Shown: positions 8,885 to 18,190, counted from the stretch's first letter. The stretch: DNA of 64,000 nt from Bacteroidota bacterium (GCA_021155905.1 JAJNBG010000013.1:31335-95334); one strand, 5' to 3'. Notes: generated by a model from the letters alone, not told the origin. Numbers and translations: made by a program.

Positions 8885-10129
8885 ATGGTTTTAACGCTTT
8901 TAAAAGAGAGCATTGTTTTCGCCTGGGGTGCTTTGGTGGCCAATAAGCTCAGAACCTTTCTTAGTTTATTAGGTATTACTATTGGTATTTTTGCCATAAT
9001 CACGGTTTTTACAATTGTAGATAGTCTGGAACGCAACATCCGTGGAAGTGTTCAGAGTCTTGGAGATAACGTGGTATTTGTCATGAAATGGCCCTGGACT
9101 TTTGGCCCGGATTATCCCTGGTGGAAATACATGAATCGTCCTGTTCCCGAGTATAGTGAGTTGGCTGAAGTGGAACGAAAAGCAAAGAGTATTGAAGCGG
9201 TTGGATTCCGCATTGGTTCCCGTAAAGTTTTAAAACATAATAATAATACGATTGAAAACGGACTGGTTTCCGGCTGGTCGTATGGGTATGGACAGGTAAA
9301 AGCCTTTGATATTGTGGAGGGACGTTACTTCAGGGAAGATGAGGCCGAAGGTGGTTACAATGTGGTTATTTTAGGATACACTTTAGCAGATGGCTTATTC
9401 CCGAATAATGAATACCCCATTGGAAAAACCATTAAAGTAGCAGGAAGAAATTGTAAGGTCATCGGGCTTTTTAAAAAGGAAGGCGAAAGTATGCTAGGCA
9501 ACAGCATGGATAACCAGGCAGTTGTTCCCTACAATTTTGCGCGATTATTTATGGATGTGAAATCCGAGAACAGCGATCCTTTCATAGCTGCAAAAGCAAA
9601 GCCAGGCGTTACCAATGCACAGCTCAAGGATGAGCTAACCGGAATTATGAGAAGCATCCGCGGATTAAAACCTCTTGCAGATGATGATTTTGCCTTGAAT
9701 GAAACCAATTTGCTGAGTAAGAATTTTGACGGTTTATTTGATATCGTGGGAATAGCCGGCGCCATCATTGGAGGCTTTTCTATTTTAGTTGGTGGTTTTG
9801 GCATTGCCAACATTATGTTTGTGTCGGTAAGAGAGCGTACCAATTTAATAGGCATTCAAAAATCATTAGGGGCTAAAAATTATTTTATCCTGGCGCAGTT
9901 TTTATTCGAAGCTGTGTTTTTATCGTTGATAGGAGGCATCATAGGACTCTTACTCATCTATGTTCTTACGTTTGCCGCTGACGGCGTGATCGACATGGAA
10001 ATTACGCTGACCCGTTCCAATATTATTTTAGGCTTAACGATTTCGGTATTGATTGGCATCATAAGTGGCTTTATTCCTGCTTATGGCGCCTCGCAGTTAG
10101 ACCCGGTGGAAGCTATCCGGACAAATTAA
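8885..10129 (+). CDS. ABC transporter permease, MacB/FtsX type
   Basis: 414 residues. One N-terminal membrane helix (FLSLLGITIGIFAIITVFTIV, about 24-45), a periplasmic MacB_PCD domain (about 46-275), then three helices (about 283-310, 330-352, 375-402) in an FtsX domain. The family hallmarks are GGFGIANIMFVSVRERT, IGIQKSLGAK and the C-terminal LDPVEAIR. Members form mechanotransmission ABC transporters for lipoprotein, peptide or drug movement and need a separate ATPase. No ATPase gene is adjacent here, so the partner is encoded elsewhere. A small membrane protein gene follows after 11 bases. Confidence 0.9.
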   Translation: MVLTLLKESIVFAWGALVANKLRTFLSLLGITIGIFAIITVFTIVDSLERNIRGSVQSLGDNVVFVMKWPWTFGPDYPWWKYMNRPVPEYSELAEVERKAKSIEAVGFRIGSRKVLKHNNNTIENGLVSGWSYGYGQVKAFDIVEGRYFREDEAEGGYNVVILGYTLADGLFPNNEYPIGKTIKVAGRNCKVIGLFKKEGESMLGNSMDNQAVVPYNFARLFMDVKSENSDPFIAAKAKPGVTNAQLKDELTGIMRSIRGLKPLADDDFALNETNLLSKNFDGLFDIVGIAGAIIGGFSILVGGFGIANIMFVSVRERTNLIGIQKSLGAKNYFILAQFLFEAVFLSLIGGIIGLLLIYVLTFAADGVIDMEITLTRSNIILGLTISVLIGIISGFIPAYGASQLDPVEAIRTN

Positions 10130-10140
10130 TTTACAAATTT

Positions 10141-10488
10141 ATGGCGCATGTAGCAAGACCCAAAACCATTTCAGTCATCACCGTCATCGCCATTGTGCTG
10201 ATTCTCCTGGCTTTCCCCATGTTATTTATGCCTTCCATTAAACGCATGGGCGATTTCATTCCCATGATTTTGGGAATTATCATCACTCTTCAGTTCGTTT
10301 CACTGATTGGAATCTGGCACATGAAGCAATGGGGGGTTCAGTTGTTCATCATTATGTTTTGCACGCGGGTGATCACCTTCATGTTCCTCGACTTGTATGG
10401 CTTCCGCTTCTTTTTCAGCATCTTCTATTCAGTGTTGTTCATCATTTTTTTCCTCATCCATTACAGGAAAATGGATAGGAATTTATAG
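10141..10488 (+). CDS. Small integral membrane protein
   Basis: 115 residues with about four hydrophobic helices (ISVITVIAIVLILLAFPMLF; FIPMILGIIITLQFVSLIGI; LFIIMFCTRVITFMFLDL; FFFSIFYSVLFIIFFLI) and a basic C-terminus (HYRKMDRNL). It follows the ABC permease by 11 bases, suggesting one transcript. No catalytic motif is visible and the family is not recognised. Confidence 0.75.
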   Translation: MAHVARPKTISVITVIAIVLILLAFPMLFMPSIKRMGDFIPMILGIIITLQFVSLIGIWHMKQWGVQLFIIMFCTRVITFMFLDLYGFRFFFSIFYSVLFIIFFLIHYRKMDRNL

Positions 10489-10520
10489 TTGTGAGTCTTT
10501 TTCAGACTGAATAAGGCAGA

Positions 10521-10865
10521 TTAATGCGGTTGAAAACTCTTGATCAGTTCTTCCTGGCTTTTAGCGCTTTGATCCAAAGATTGTTTAGCCATATATCCTA
10601 CAAAACCAAAAATAATCAGCAGGAAAATAGATACAAATAAAAGAATGCGTTTGCTCATGTTATTAACAGTGCGGGCCTGTTCGACATGAACCTGTTGCTT
10701 AGCTTCCTCGATTTTAATACGGGCCGCTTGTTTCTCAGCTGCGCGTTTCCGTTGTTGCATTGCTTCATTATAATACAATGTATCACAAAATGTACAGCGA
10801 AATTCCCCTTCGCTGATTATTGATGGACTTGATCCTCCGCAGTTCGGGCATTCCAGATCTTTCAT
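10521..10865 (-). CDS. Zinc-ribbon membrane-anchored protein
   Basis: 114 residues. A zinc ribbon at the N-terminus is formed by C6-x2-C9 (CPNC) and C24-x2-C27 (CTFC). A Lys/Arg/Gln-rich helix (about 36-68) follows, then one membrane helix (ILLFVSIFLLIIFGFVGYMA, about 74-93) and a short polar tail. The arrangement suggests a cytoplasmic zinc ribbon tethered to the inner membrane. The role is unknown. It is convergent with the small membrane protein gene, with only about 30 bases between. Confidence 0.75.
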   Translation of the reverse strand: MKDLECPNCGGSSPSIISEGEFRCTFCDTLYYNEAMQQRKRAAEKQAARIKIEEAKQQVHVEQARTVNNMSKRILLFVSIFLLIIFGFVGYMAKQSLDQSAKSQEELIKSFQPH

Positions 10866-11061
10866 TTTTTTAATTTTTGTTATACCAAATATAAAAAATT
10901 ATTGAAAATGGTTTAAATGTATGAAGAGAGAATAAAAAATTTTCCGGGGAATATGACTTTCGCTACAATTGGAAATAGGATTTTTATGGAATTTGATAAC
11001 AGAACGGGTTTATTAATTTCCAATTAAGGGCTAATTTGTAACCACTTATCAAATGAAACCG

Positions 11062-11086
11062 ACCACTTATTAGTTAGTGGTTTTTT
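11062..11086 (+). terminator. Terminator-like hairpin
   Basis: Arms ACCACT (11062-11067) and AGTGGT (11076-11081) around an 8-base loop, followed by a T run. Short stem, so moderate support only. Confidence 0.4.
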
Positions 11087-11160
11087 AGGGCTGGTTTAGG
11101 TATTAATTTTACACTACGTTCTTTATCATAGGTTTTGTTTAGTTTAAACCAATACAATTA

Positions 11161-11203
11161 GGCTGCTGTGCTTTAAACGGGGATGGGCACAGCAGCCTTT
11201 TTT
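11161..11203 (+). terminator. Strong rho-independent terminator hairpin
   Basis: An 11-bp perfect stem, GGCTGCTGTGC (11161-11171) with GCACAGCAGCC (11187-11197), is followed by six T on the plus strand. It lies 15 bases past the stop of asd, but on the minus strand the hairpin is not followed by a T run. Its orientation therefore fits a plus-strand transcript better. Confidence 0.6.
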
Positions 11204-11217
11204 ATGCCCTGTTTTTT

Positions 11218-12207
11218 CTAAACTAAATGATTTTCTACCAGGTATTCTGCAATCTGCACAGCATTGGTCGCAGCTCCCTTACGAAGGTTGTCCGAAACGA
11301 TCCACATGTTTAATGTTTTTGGCTGAGTTTCATCTCTACGGATCCGTCCGACAAATACCTCGTCCTTATTATGAGCAGTCATTGGCATCGGGTAGATTTG
11401 GTTGGCAATATCATCCTGTAGAATCACTCCTTTTGTGTTTCTCATGAGCTCAAAAATATCCTTTACTTCAAATTCATTTTCAAATTCCACATTCACACTT
11501 TCGCTATGTCCGCCCATTACAGGTATACGAACGGTTGTAGCAGTTAAACGGATTGAATCGTCCCCCATGATCTTTTTGGTTTCATTCACCATTTTCATTT
11601 CTTCTTTGGTGTAGCCGTTATCAGTAAAGACATCAATCTGGGGAATGACATTCAGATCAATTTTATATTTATAGGCCATTTCACCTTCTTTACCGGCACG
11701 CTCATTCATTAACTGATCAACAGCTTTTACACCGGTTCCGGTTACAGATTGATAGGTAGAAACAACTACGCGTTTAATCTTATATTTTTTATGCAAAGGA
11801 TTTAATGCAACCACCATTTGGATAGTAGAACAGTTGGGATTGGCAATGATTTTATCGTTTGATGTTAATTCACCTGCATTGATTTCCGGCACCACTAATT
11901 TTTTCGTAGGATCCATGCGCCAGGCACTGGAGTTATCAATAACCGTAATACCTGCTTCCGCAAATTTTGGAGCCCATTCCAAAGAAGTACTGCCACCCGC
12001 AGAAAACAAAGCAATTTCTGGCTTTGCGGCAATGGCATCCAGCATAGAATACACCTTATAGGTTTTCCCTTTAAAAGTAATTTCTTTGCCTACTGATCTT
12101 TCGGAAGCTACGGGAATCAGGTCCGTTAAAGGAAAGTTCCTTTCCGCTAATACTTCTAACATTTTGGTTCCTACCAAACCGGTTGCTCCTACGACAGCGA
12201 TTTTCAT
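11218..12207 (-). CDS. asd: Aspartate-semialdehyde dehydrogenase
   Basis: 329 residues, typical length. It reduces aspartyl-phosphate to aspartate semialdehyde with NADPH, feeding lysine/diaminopimelate, threonine and methionine synthesis. Features are the Rossmann start MKIAVVGATGLVG, the catalytic Cys126 in ANPNCSTIQ, the substrate-binding YQSVTGTG and GGHSESVNVEFE segments, and the C-terminal NMWIVSDNLRKGAATNAVQI. It is monocistronic and divergent from the large surface-protein gene at 12311. Confidence 0.96.
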   Translation of the reverse strand: MKIAVVGATGLVGTKMLEVLAERNFPLTDLIPVASERSVGKEITFKGKTYKVYSMLDAIAAKPEIALFSAGGSTSLEWAPKFAEAGITVIDNSSAWRMDPTKKLVVPEINAGELTSNDKIIANPNCSTIQMVVALNPLHKKYKIKRVVVSTYQSVTGTGVKAVDQLMNERAGKEGEMAYKYKIDLNVIPQIDVFTDNGYTKEEMKMVNETKKIMGDDSIRLTATTVRIPVMGGHSESVNVEFENEFEVKDIFELMRNTKGVILQDDIANQIYPMPMTAHNKDEVFVGRIRRDETQPKTLNMWIVSDNLRKGAATNAVQIAEYLVENHLV

Positions 12208-12310
12208 GTGTAATGGTGTGTTATGATATGATTAAATACTGGAGCCCAAAGTTGTTAAATTATTCTCTATCAAAAAAATTTCTTATTTTAGTTTTTCATA
12301 ACTTCTAAAA

Positions 12311-15300
12311 ATGATCCGTCTTTACTTTATTATATTATCTTTTTTATTTTGCTACTCTTCTATAGCTCAGATTACCGAAAATTTCAGTGATGGAGATTAT
12401 ACTGCAAACCCAACCTGGACGGTAAGTTCGGCGACAGATTTTTCTGTAAATGCCGGGCAATTAAAGTCCGCAAATACCACCAGCAATACCAGTTTCTATA
12501 TCAGTACCACCAATACCCTCAGTTCAAACTGCACCTGGGAGTTCTGGATGAACCTGCAATTTGCCACCTCGGGCTCCAATTATGTAGATGCGTATTTAAT
12601 CTCTGATAATTCCAATTTATTAGCCTCTACCATCAATGGCTATTTTGTGAGGATAGGAAATACAGCCGATGATATTTCCTTATACAAGAGTTCTGCAGGC
12701 ACACAATCTATTTTGATTGACGGTGTTAATGCCAGCGTGGCGAGTTCGTCCAATAACTTAATTAAAATCAGAGTAACCCGAAACAGCAGCAATTTGTTTA
12801 CCCTGGAGAGGGATATGACCGGAACAGGGACCGGCTATTTCACCGAGGGAACCATTACAGATGGAACGTTTACCAATTCAACAGCTTTTGGTTTCGCGAT
12901 TAAACAATCAACGTCCACTTTTTTCGGCAAACATGTGCTTGATGACATCACCATTGCACCAATTGTTTTGGACGTAACGCCTCCGAATATTGCGAGTACC
13001 AGTGTGATATCCAATACACAATTGGATGTCCTGTTTAATGAGGCTGTTGATATAGCGTCGGCGCAAACTGTTACAAATTATGTGGTTGATAACAGTATCG
13101 GAAATCCAAACGCTGCCAACAGAGATGCTTCTAATTTTGCTCTTGTTCATTTATCATTTACAAATCCGTTTTCAAATGCTGTGGTTAATACATTGACTGT
13201 TTCAGGGATTCAGGATTTATCTCTGAATACCATATCCACTGCGACAGCTAACTTTACTTATATCGCGCCGGTGACAGTTGGTTATAAAGATATTGTGATC
13301 AATGAATTGTTTGCTGACCCCTCACCGGTTATTAATCTGACCAATGCTGAGTTTGTGGAATTATATAACCGGAGCAGTAATACGTTCAATCTGAATGGAC
13401 TGAAACTCGCAGACAGTTATACCGCTACCGGAGCAACCCTGGGAAATTATGTGATGGCGCCAAACAGTTATGTGATCATTTGTCCTGTAACGGACACTGC
13501 TCAATTCACTGCTTTGGGATATACCAATAAGTTGGGGGTGAGTTCCTTTCCTTCTTTAAACAATGCCGGTGATAATATCTATTTAAAAACAAATGCCGGG
13601 TTATTAATTGATAGTGTAAATTACAAAGACACCTGGTATAAAGACGCGGTGAAAAAGAACGGTGGATATACACTTGAACAAATTAATCCGAATTTAAGCT
13701 CCGCGTGTTCTCAAATCAATAACTGGATCGCTTCAAACGATGCGGATGGCGGAACACCCGGCTTTGTGAATTCCGTATTTTCTTTAGCTCCCGATGTGAT
13801 TGCCCCTAAAATCACTTCCGTAAATGTTTCCGACTCTATGCATATCTCCGTTTGTTTTGATGATGCTATTTCTTCTTCCCAATTATCAGTGATTTCAAAC
13901 TATTCTATAACTGGTATTGGATCGCCCACACTTGCGGTTGCGTCATCTGATAATATGTGTGTGACACTTTCATTGGCTGCGAAATTAGTGAACGCGACCA
14001 ATTACACAATCACTATCTCAGGTATTACGGATTGCAGTGGAAATACCTTATCTCCAAACAGCAAAGCTTTCTCACACTATAAAGCAAAACCTTATGACGT
14101 AGTGATTAATGAATTAATGCCGGATCCGGATCCGAGTATCGCATTGCCTGCAGAAGAATATGTGGAATTAAAAAACAGGACCAATTTCAGCATCAATTTA
14201 AAAAACTGGAGTTTCTCGACGCCCACAACATCTAAAAATTTACCGGATATTACTATTGCCCCAAATGGATATGTGGTATTAGCCGGTAGCGGTGCACAGA
14301 GTGTGTTTTTCAATAATTTTAATATCACGGTTTATGAAATTACCAGCTTTCCTTCTTTGTTGAATGATGGCACTACTATTACGCTCAGGGACACAAACGA
14401 CGTTGTGATCAGTTCAGTTAGCTATTCTTCGAGCTGGTATAACGATAACAATAAAAGTGATGGAGGATGGAGCCTGGAACAAATTGATGCCAACAATCCA
14501 TGTGGCGGACAAAGTAACTGGCATGCGAGTAATCACCCTAACGGAGGTACGCCCGCCTATCCAAACTCAGTCGCAGCAACAAATCCCGATCTGTCTTCAC
14601 CGGCATTGGATCGTGCCGTAGTTGTAAACGCGGATAGTATTATTTTAATTTTTAATGAAGCTCTGGATAGTCTTACCCTTTCAAATCCTTTGAATTATAC
14701 GTTTGATAATGGCCTCACTTCACCGACTTATGTAAAAGCCATAGCGCCGGAGTTTAAAAAAGTGATCCTGAAATTATCGTCGTCCATGCAAACGGGAATT
14801 ATTTACAATGTCACTGTTTTAAGTGGCGTAACCGACTGTGTAGGAAACTCCTTAATTAACGGAACCTCGGCTTTTGCCTTACCGGAACCCCCGGCACCAA
14901 ATGATGTGGTTATCAATGAAGTTTTGTTTGATCCGAATACCGGTGGCTATGATTTTGTGGAACTCTACAACCGAAGCAACAAGACAATCAATTTAAAAGA
15001 TCTTCGCATTGGCTCAATGGATACATTAACAGGTGCTTTAGAAGATACTGAGATTATTACAGAAGAGGGCTTTTTATTATTTCCTGAAAGTTATTTAGTC
15101 ATCAGTGAAAATGGAACTGCCATTAAACAACAATACAGCACCCCTAACCCAAATGGATTTTTAGATATTGCCGATCTTCCGAGCATGAACACAGACGATG
15201 ATGTGGTCACCTTAAGTGACGCCTCTTTTACAGTGATCGATAATTTTAAGTATACCAGTAAAATGCACTTCCCTTTATTAGTTGGCACCAAGGGCGTATC

Positions 15301-15739
15301 ATTAGAACGGATTGATTTCAACCGGCCAACGGAAGATAAAACGAACTGGAACAGTGCGTCGGAAGGCGTTGGCTTTGCAACGCCCGCTTATCGTAACTCA
15401 CAGTATTTACAGGCAGATGGCGGAAGTGGGGTTTCCATCCAAAATCCTTTGTTCTCTCCGGATAACGATGGTTATAATGATGTGTTAAACATCAGTTATA
15501 AACTGGACGAATCAGGCAAGGCAGCCAATATTTTTATATACGACAGCAGGGGAAGACAGGTCAGGCATTTGGTACGTAATGAGCAACTGTCTATTGAAGG
15601 TGTCATCAGTTGGAATGGCATTAACGATGATAACGAAAAAGCACCGATTGGAATTTATGTGGTGTACGTAGAATTATTTAATCTCGACGGAAAAATAAAC
15701 AAGTATAAATTAAGCTGTACTCTTGCCGGAAAATTGTAA
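12311..15739 (+). CDS. Large secreted surface protein with three lamin-tail domains
   Basis: 1142 residues. After the signal peptide (ending SSIAQ) comes a LamG-like beta domain (about 20-215). Three lamin-tail domains start near residues 323, 592 and 863 (DIVINELFADPSP, DVVINELMPDPDP, DVVINEVLFDP, each followed by FVEL or YVEL and NR). They alternate with Ig-like domains of the kind that find bacterial adhesin-type repeats (APKITSVNVSDSMHISVCF; FNEALDSLTL). The last 100 residues contain FSPDNDGYNDVL and a final APIGIYVVYVE strand, similar to FlgD-like/type IX sorting ends. It is probably a surface or exported protein. The downstream ComF-type gene starts at the base after its stop codon. Confidence 0.8.
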   Translation: MIRLYFIILSFLFCYSSIAQITENFSDGDYTANPTWTVSSATDFSVNAGQLKSANTTSNTSFYISTTNTLSSNCTWEFWMNLQFATSGSNYVDAYLISDNSNLLASTINGYFVRIGNTADDISLYKSSAGTQSILIDGVNASVASSSNNLIKIRVTRNSSNLFTLERDMTGTGTGYFTEGTITDGTFTNSTAFGFAIKQSTSTFFGKHVLDDITIAPIVLDVTPPNIASTSVISNTQLDVLFNEAVDIASAQTVTNYVVDNSIGNPNAANRDASNFALVHLSFTNPFSNAVVNTLTVSGIQDLSLNTISTATANFTYIAPVTVGYKDIVINELFADPSPVINLTNAEFVELYNRSSNTFNLNGLKLADSYTATGATLGNYVMAPNSYVIICPVTDTAQFTALGYTNKLGVSSFPSLNNAGDNIYLKTNAGLLIDSVNYKDTWYKDAVKKNGGYTLEQINPNLSSACSQINNWIASNDADGGTPGFVNSVFSLAPDVIAPKITSVNVSDSMHISVCFDDAISSSQLSVISNYSITGIGSPTLAVASSDNMCVTLSLAAKLVNATNYTITISGITDCSGNTLSPNSKAFSHYKAKPYDVVINELMPDPDPSIALPAEEYVELKNRTNFSINLKNWSFSTPTTSKNLPDITIAPNGYVVLAGSGAQSVFFNNFNITVYEITSFPSLLNDGTTITLRDTNDVVISSVSYSSSWYNDNNKSDGGWSLEQIDANNPCGGQSNWHASNHPNGGTPAYPNSVAATNPDLSSPALDRAVVVNADSIILIFNEALDSLTLSNPLNYTFDNGLTSPTYVKAIAPEFKKVILKLSSSMQTGIIYNVTVLSGVTDCVGNSLINGTSAFALPEPPAPNDVVINEVLFDPNTGGYDFVELYNRSNKTINLKDLRIGSMDTLTGALEDTEIITEEGFLLFPESYLVISENGTAIKQQYSTPNPNGFLDIADLPSMNTDDDVVTLSDASFTVIDNFKYTSKMHFPLLVGTKGVSLERIDFNRPTEDKTNWNSASEGVGFATPAYRNSQYLQADGGSGVSIQNPLFSPDNDGYNDVLNISYKLDESGKAANIFIYDSRGRQVRHLVRNEQLSIEGVISWNGINDDNEKAPIGIYVVYVELFNLDGKINKYKLSCTLAGKL

Positions 15740-16423
15740 ATGCTTCAGGATTTCCTATCGCTGATATATCCCCGTAATTGTGTTGCCTGCGGAAATTCAT
15801 TGTTCAGGCACGAAGACCAGGTTTGTAATTACTGCTATTCTAATTTGCCTAAAACCAATTTTCATAAGCAAAGCCGTAACCCGGTAGATGCTTTGTTTTA
15901 TGGACGAACACCTCTTTTGTCAGCCAGCAGTTTTTATCTGTTCCAAAAGAAAGGGAGTATCCAGAAAATACTGCATGCCATCAAATACAAACATAATAAA
16001 GATCTGGCCGTATTAGTAGGAAAATGGTATGCTGAAGATTTGAAAGAAGATCCCGTTTTCTCAAAGACTGATTTTGTGATTCCGGTTCCTTTGCATTCCA
16101 AAAAATTTAAAATGCGTGGTTATAACCAGAGTGAAGAATTTGCCAGGGGTTTATCCGAAGGCATGAAAACTAATCTCAATACAAGTGTTTTAAAGCGAAA
16201 AGAATTCACCGAAACACAAACCAAAAAAAGTAAATATGAGCGTTGGGAAAATGTAGAAGATGTCTTTGAACTCGTTGTCCCGGAAACCTTTAAAAATAAA
16301 CACGTGGTTTTGGTAGATGATGTGATCACCACAGGCGCAACAATTGAGGCCTGTTGCCAGTTGTTGCATCAAATCGAAGGAATACAAATCAGCGTACTAA
16401 GTATTGCTTACGCGGATAAATAA
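15740..16423 (+). CDS. ComF family phosphoribosyltransferase-like protein
   Basis: 227 residues. The N-terminus has a zinc-binding Cys set (CVAC near residue 10 and CNYC near 30), as in ComF. The C-terminal part is a type I phosphoribosyltransferase domain with the PRPP loop VVLVDDVITTGATIEAC. Family members take part in DNA uptake and transformation, though in Bacteroidota the role is mostly inferred. Its ATG directly follows the stop of the preceding surface-protein gene with no gap, so translation may be coupled, an unexpected pairing of functions. Confidence 0.88.
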   Translation: MLQDFLSLIYPRNCVACGNSLFRHEDQVCNYCYSNLPKTNFHKQSRNPVDALFYGRTPLLSASSFYLFQKKGSIQKILHAIKYKHNKDLAVLVGKWYAEDLKEDPVFSKTDFVIPVPLHSKKFKMRGYNQSEEFARGLSEGMKTNLNTSVLKRKEFTETQTKKSKYERWENVEDVFELVVPETFKNKHVVLVDDVITTGATIEACCQLLHQIEGIQISVLSIAYADK

Positions 16424-16425
16424 CA

Positions 16426-17487
16426 TTAAAGTTCAAAATATAACTTGTTTATTTTATCACAATAGGTTTCCAGACTGAATTTGGGAATTGATGCTCTTGC
16501 ATGATCAGATAAATATTGATACTGAATTGTATTCATTGCGTTGACCTCAATAATTCTTTGTTTGAAATCTTCAGGAGAAGAACATATAAAACCGTTTTTG
16601 CCATGTTCAACAAATAAATTGTTTTCCGGAATGTCAACACTTAACACCGGCACTCCATTATTCATATATTGCTTTGCTTTAAACGCTGATTTTGATCGTT
16701 GCATTTCATTATCCACTAAGGTCGCTATGCCAACATCAAAATTAGAAATTCGCTTTTGAATATCGGCTTCATCATTCCAATTAATAGTTTGTGGCATTTC
16801 TAAAACGACGTTTCTAAACTCTTTAAAATAATTTACAAGAAACTCATATTCACTTTTGTCTGCTACACCAAGTAAGACTAACTTCACTTTAAACGGCAGG
16901 TTCTTTAAACAAGGAAAAAATGAAGTTGTGAGACTCAGTTTATGATCTCCGCCGAATCCACCGATCCAGCCAATTGTAAATAATTCATTTTTTTTGTTCT
17001 TAACTATATGCAGATCTGGTGTAGAAGAGGTATTTAGAATGATGTTATGGTTATACTTTGAAAGGTTCTTCAATAATTCATTACTCCCCACTGATATTTT
17101 AGAACAATTTTTAGAAAAATAATAAATTGTGTCAGGCGGGTATTCTAAATAATCGGCATCGTCAATGTCATAAACGGAATTTCGTTTTCTTACTTTTACT
17201 AGTAATTTCAGAAGGTTCGCATAAATGAAATTAGAATTCAGGCGTTGCACAACAATAATAGAACCCGGTTTTTTGAAAAACAAAGCTGAAAAGTAAGCTC
17301 TGACAAAAAAGAGAATCCTGAGCGGTTTGTAGCTGGGATATATAAAATAAGATTCTATAAGCGAATGTTCCCTTAAAAAATCTAAAGCGTATTTACCTCT
17401 ATATCTTACGCTTGGGGAAACAAGATTATAATGGGCAAACCAGTAAATGAATTTTAACTCAGATTTCCTGTATTTTTCAGTTTCCAT
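16426..17487 (-). CDS. Glycosyltransferase, GT4-like (group 1)
   Basis: 353 residues. It has a GT-B fold pattern: an N-terminal half with VYDIDDADYLEYPPDT, then a C-terminal nucleotide-sugar binding half with TIGWIGGFGGDHKL, FDVGIATLVDNE, and KAKQYMNNGVPVLSVDIPEN. The C-terminal end resembles the family E-x7-E region (FVEHGKNGFICSSPEDF). It likely transfers a sugar to a surface glycan or lipid at the membrane. It stands alone between a ComF gene and an Nfu gene, and parts of it are more AT-rich than neighbours (one 60-base line I counted is 30 percent GC), so recent acquisition is possible but not shown. Confidence 0.8.
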   Translation of the reverse strand: METEKYRKSELKFIYWFAHYNLVSPSVRYRGKYALDFLREHSLIESYFIYPSYKPLRILFFVRAYFSALFFKKPGSIIVVQRLNSNFIYANLLKLLVKVRKRNSVYDIDDADYLEYPPDTIYYFSKNCSKISVGSNELLKNLSKYNHNIILNTSSTPDLHIVKNKKNELFTIGWIGGFGGDHKLSLTTSFFPCLKNLPFKVKLVLLGVADKSEYEFLVNYFKEFRNVVLEMPQTINWNDEADIQKRISNFDVGIATLVDNEMQRSKSAFKAKQYMNNGVPVLSVDIPENNLFVEHGKNGFICSSPEDFKQRIIEVNAMNTIQYQYLSDHARASIPKFSLETYCDKINKLYFEL

Positions 17488-17536
17488 TAGATGTCGTCCG
17501 GGAAATCTTTAAATTTTAATTATTTGCTTGATTAGC

Positions 17537-18166
17537 TTACATTGCCTCACTCACAACCTCTTTCACAGCGTCAGGCAGTAAACGTTTCAATAACGCTTCG
17601 ATGCCTGCTTTTAAAGTCATGGTACTGCTTGGACAACCGCTACAGGCACCGCGCATCTGTACAGTCACAACGCCATCTTTCAGTTCTTTAAACGTGATCA
17701 ATCCCCCATCGGATTCTACAGCCGGGCGAATGTATTGATCCAAAATCTCGATGATCTTGGCTTCTACTTCGTCCTTAGCCGCTACGTGCTGGGTGTTGAT
17801 GATTTTTTTTTCAGTAAATGTATTATCCACAGCCACTTCCTGTTCCGGTAAAGCGGTTACAATTAGGTTTCCTTTATTCAAATAATCATTGATGAAGATG
17901 CGCAATTCCAGGCTGATGTCATCCCAGTCAACGTTATCTGTTTTTGTGATGGTAATGTAATTAGAAGAAATAAAAATCGTTTTTACAAAAGGGAACTGAA
18001 ATAACTGTTTGGCTATGGGAGCTGTTTGAGTTTCACTAATGCTTTTATATTCAGCTGAGGCGCCTTTTTGTTTAATCAACACTTTATTGGCAATAAATTT
18101 CATCGAAGCCGGATTTGGTGTGGCTTCTATATATATGGTGTAAGGTACTTCTACTTCGTTTTCCAT
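17537..18166 (-). CDS. Nfu-type Fe-S cluster scaffold/carrier protein
   Basis: 209 residues from the ATG at 18166; an ATG nine codons upstream adds no family sequence. The N-terminal Nfu_N domain (about 8-95) begins TIYIEATPNPASMKFIANK. The C-terminal NifU-like domain (about 130-205) carries RPAVESDGGLITF and the cluster-binding CSGCPSS pair. Such proteins deliver 4Fe-4S clusters to target enzymes in the cytoplasm. A TATCTTTG promoter element sits just upstream. Single gene. Confidence 0.92.
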   Translation of the reverse strand: MENEVEVPYTIYIEATPNPASMKFIANKVLIKQKGASAEYKSISETQTAPIAKQLFQFPFVKTIFISSNYITITKTDNVDWDDISLELRIFINDYLNKGNLIVTALPEQEVAVDNTFTEKKIINTQHVAAKDEVEAKIIEILDQYIRPAVESDGGLITFKELKDGVVTVQMRGACSGCPSSTMTLKAGIEALLKRLLPDAVKEVVSEAM

Positions 18167-18182
18167 GGGAATTAATTTTGCA

Positions 18183-18190
18183 CAAAGATA
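18183..18190 (-). promoter_or_regulatory. Probable -7 element of the Nfu gene
   Basis: On the minus strand this reads TATCTTTG, a full match to the Bacteroidota TAnnTTTG element, 16 bases before the ATG at 18166. No convincing TTG is seen at the expected -33 distance. Confidence 0.45.

Larger units (their letters stand above)
10866..11217 (+). other. 352-base non-coding stretch with two plus-strand terminator-like hairpins
   Basis: No reading frame of note. The first half is AT-rich and serves the minus-strand zinc-ribbon gene. The second half holds two hairpins, each followed by a T run on the plus strand (11062-11086 and 11161-11203), although no plus-strand gene ends here. A short CCACTTAT motif occurs twice (11042 and 11063). 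It could encode a small plus-strand RNA; see findings. Confidence 0.4.

Noticed and set aside
8761..8946. Short plus-strand ORF before the ABC permease
   Set aside because: It overlaps the permease start in another frame and shows no signal or family features.
16426..17487. Glycosyltransferase as part of a horizontally acquired polysaccharide island
   Set aside because: Only one glycosyltransferase is present, flanked by housekeeping genes, without mobile-element traces; AT-richness varies and does not stand out enough.
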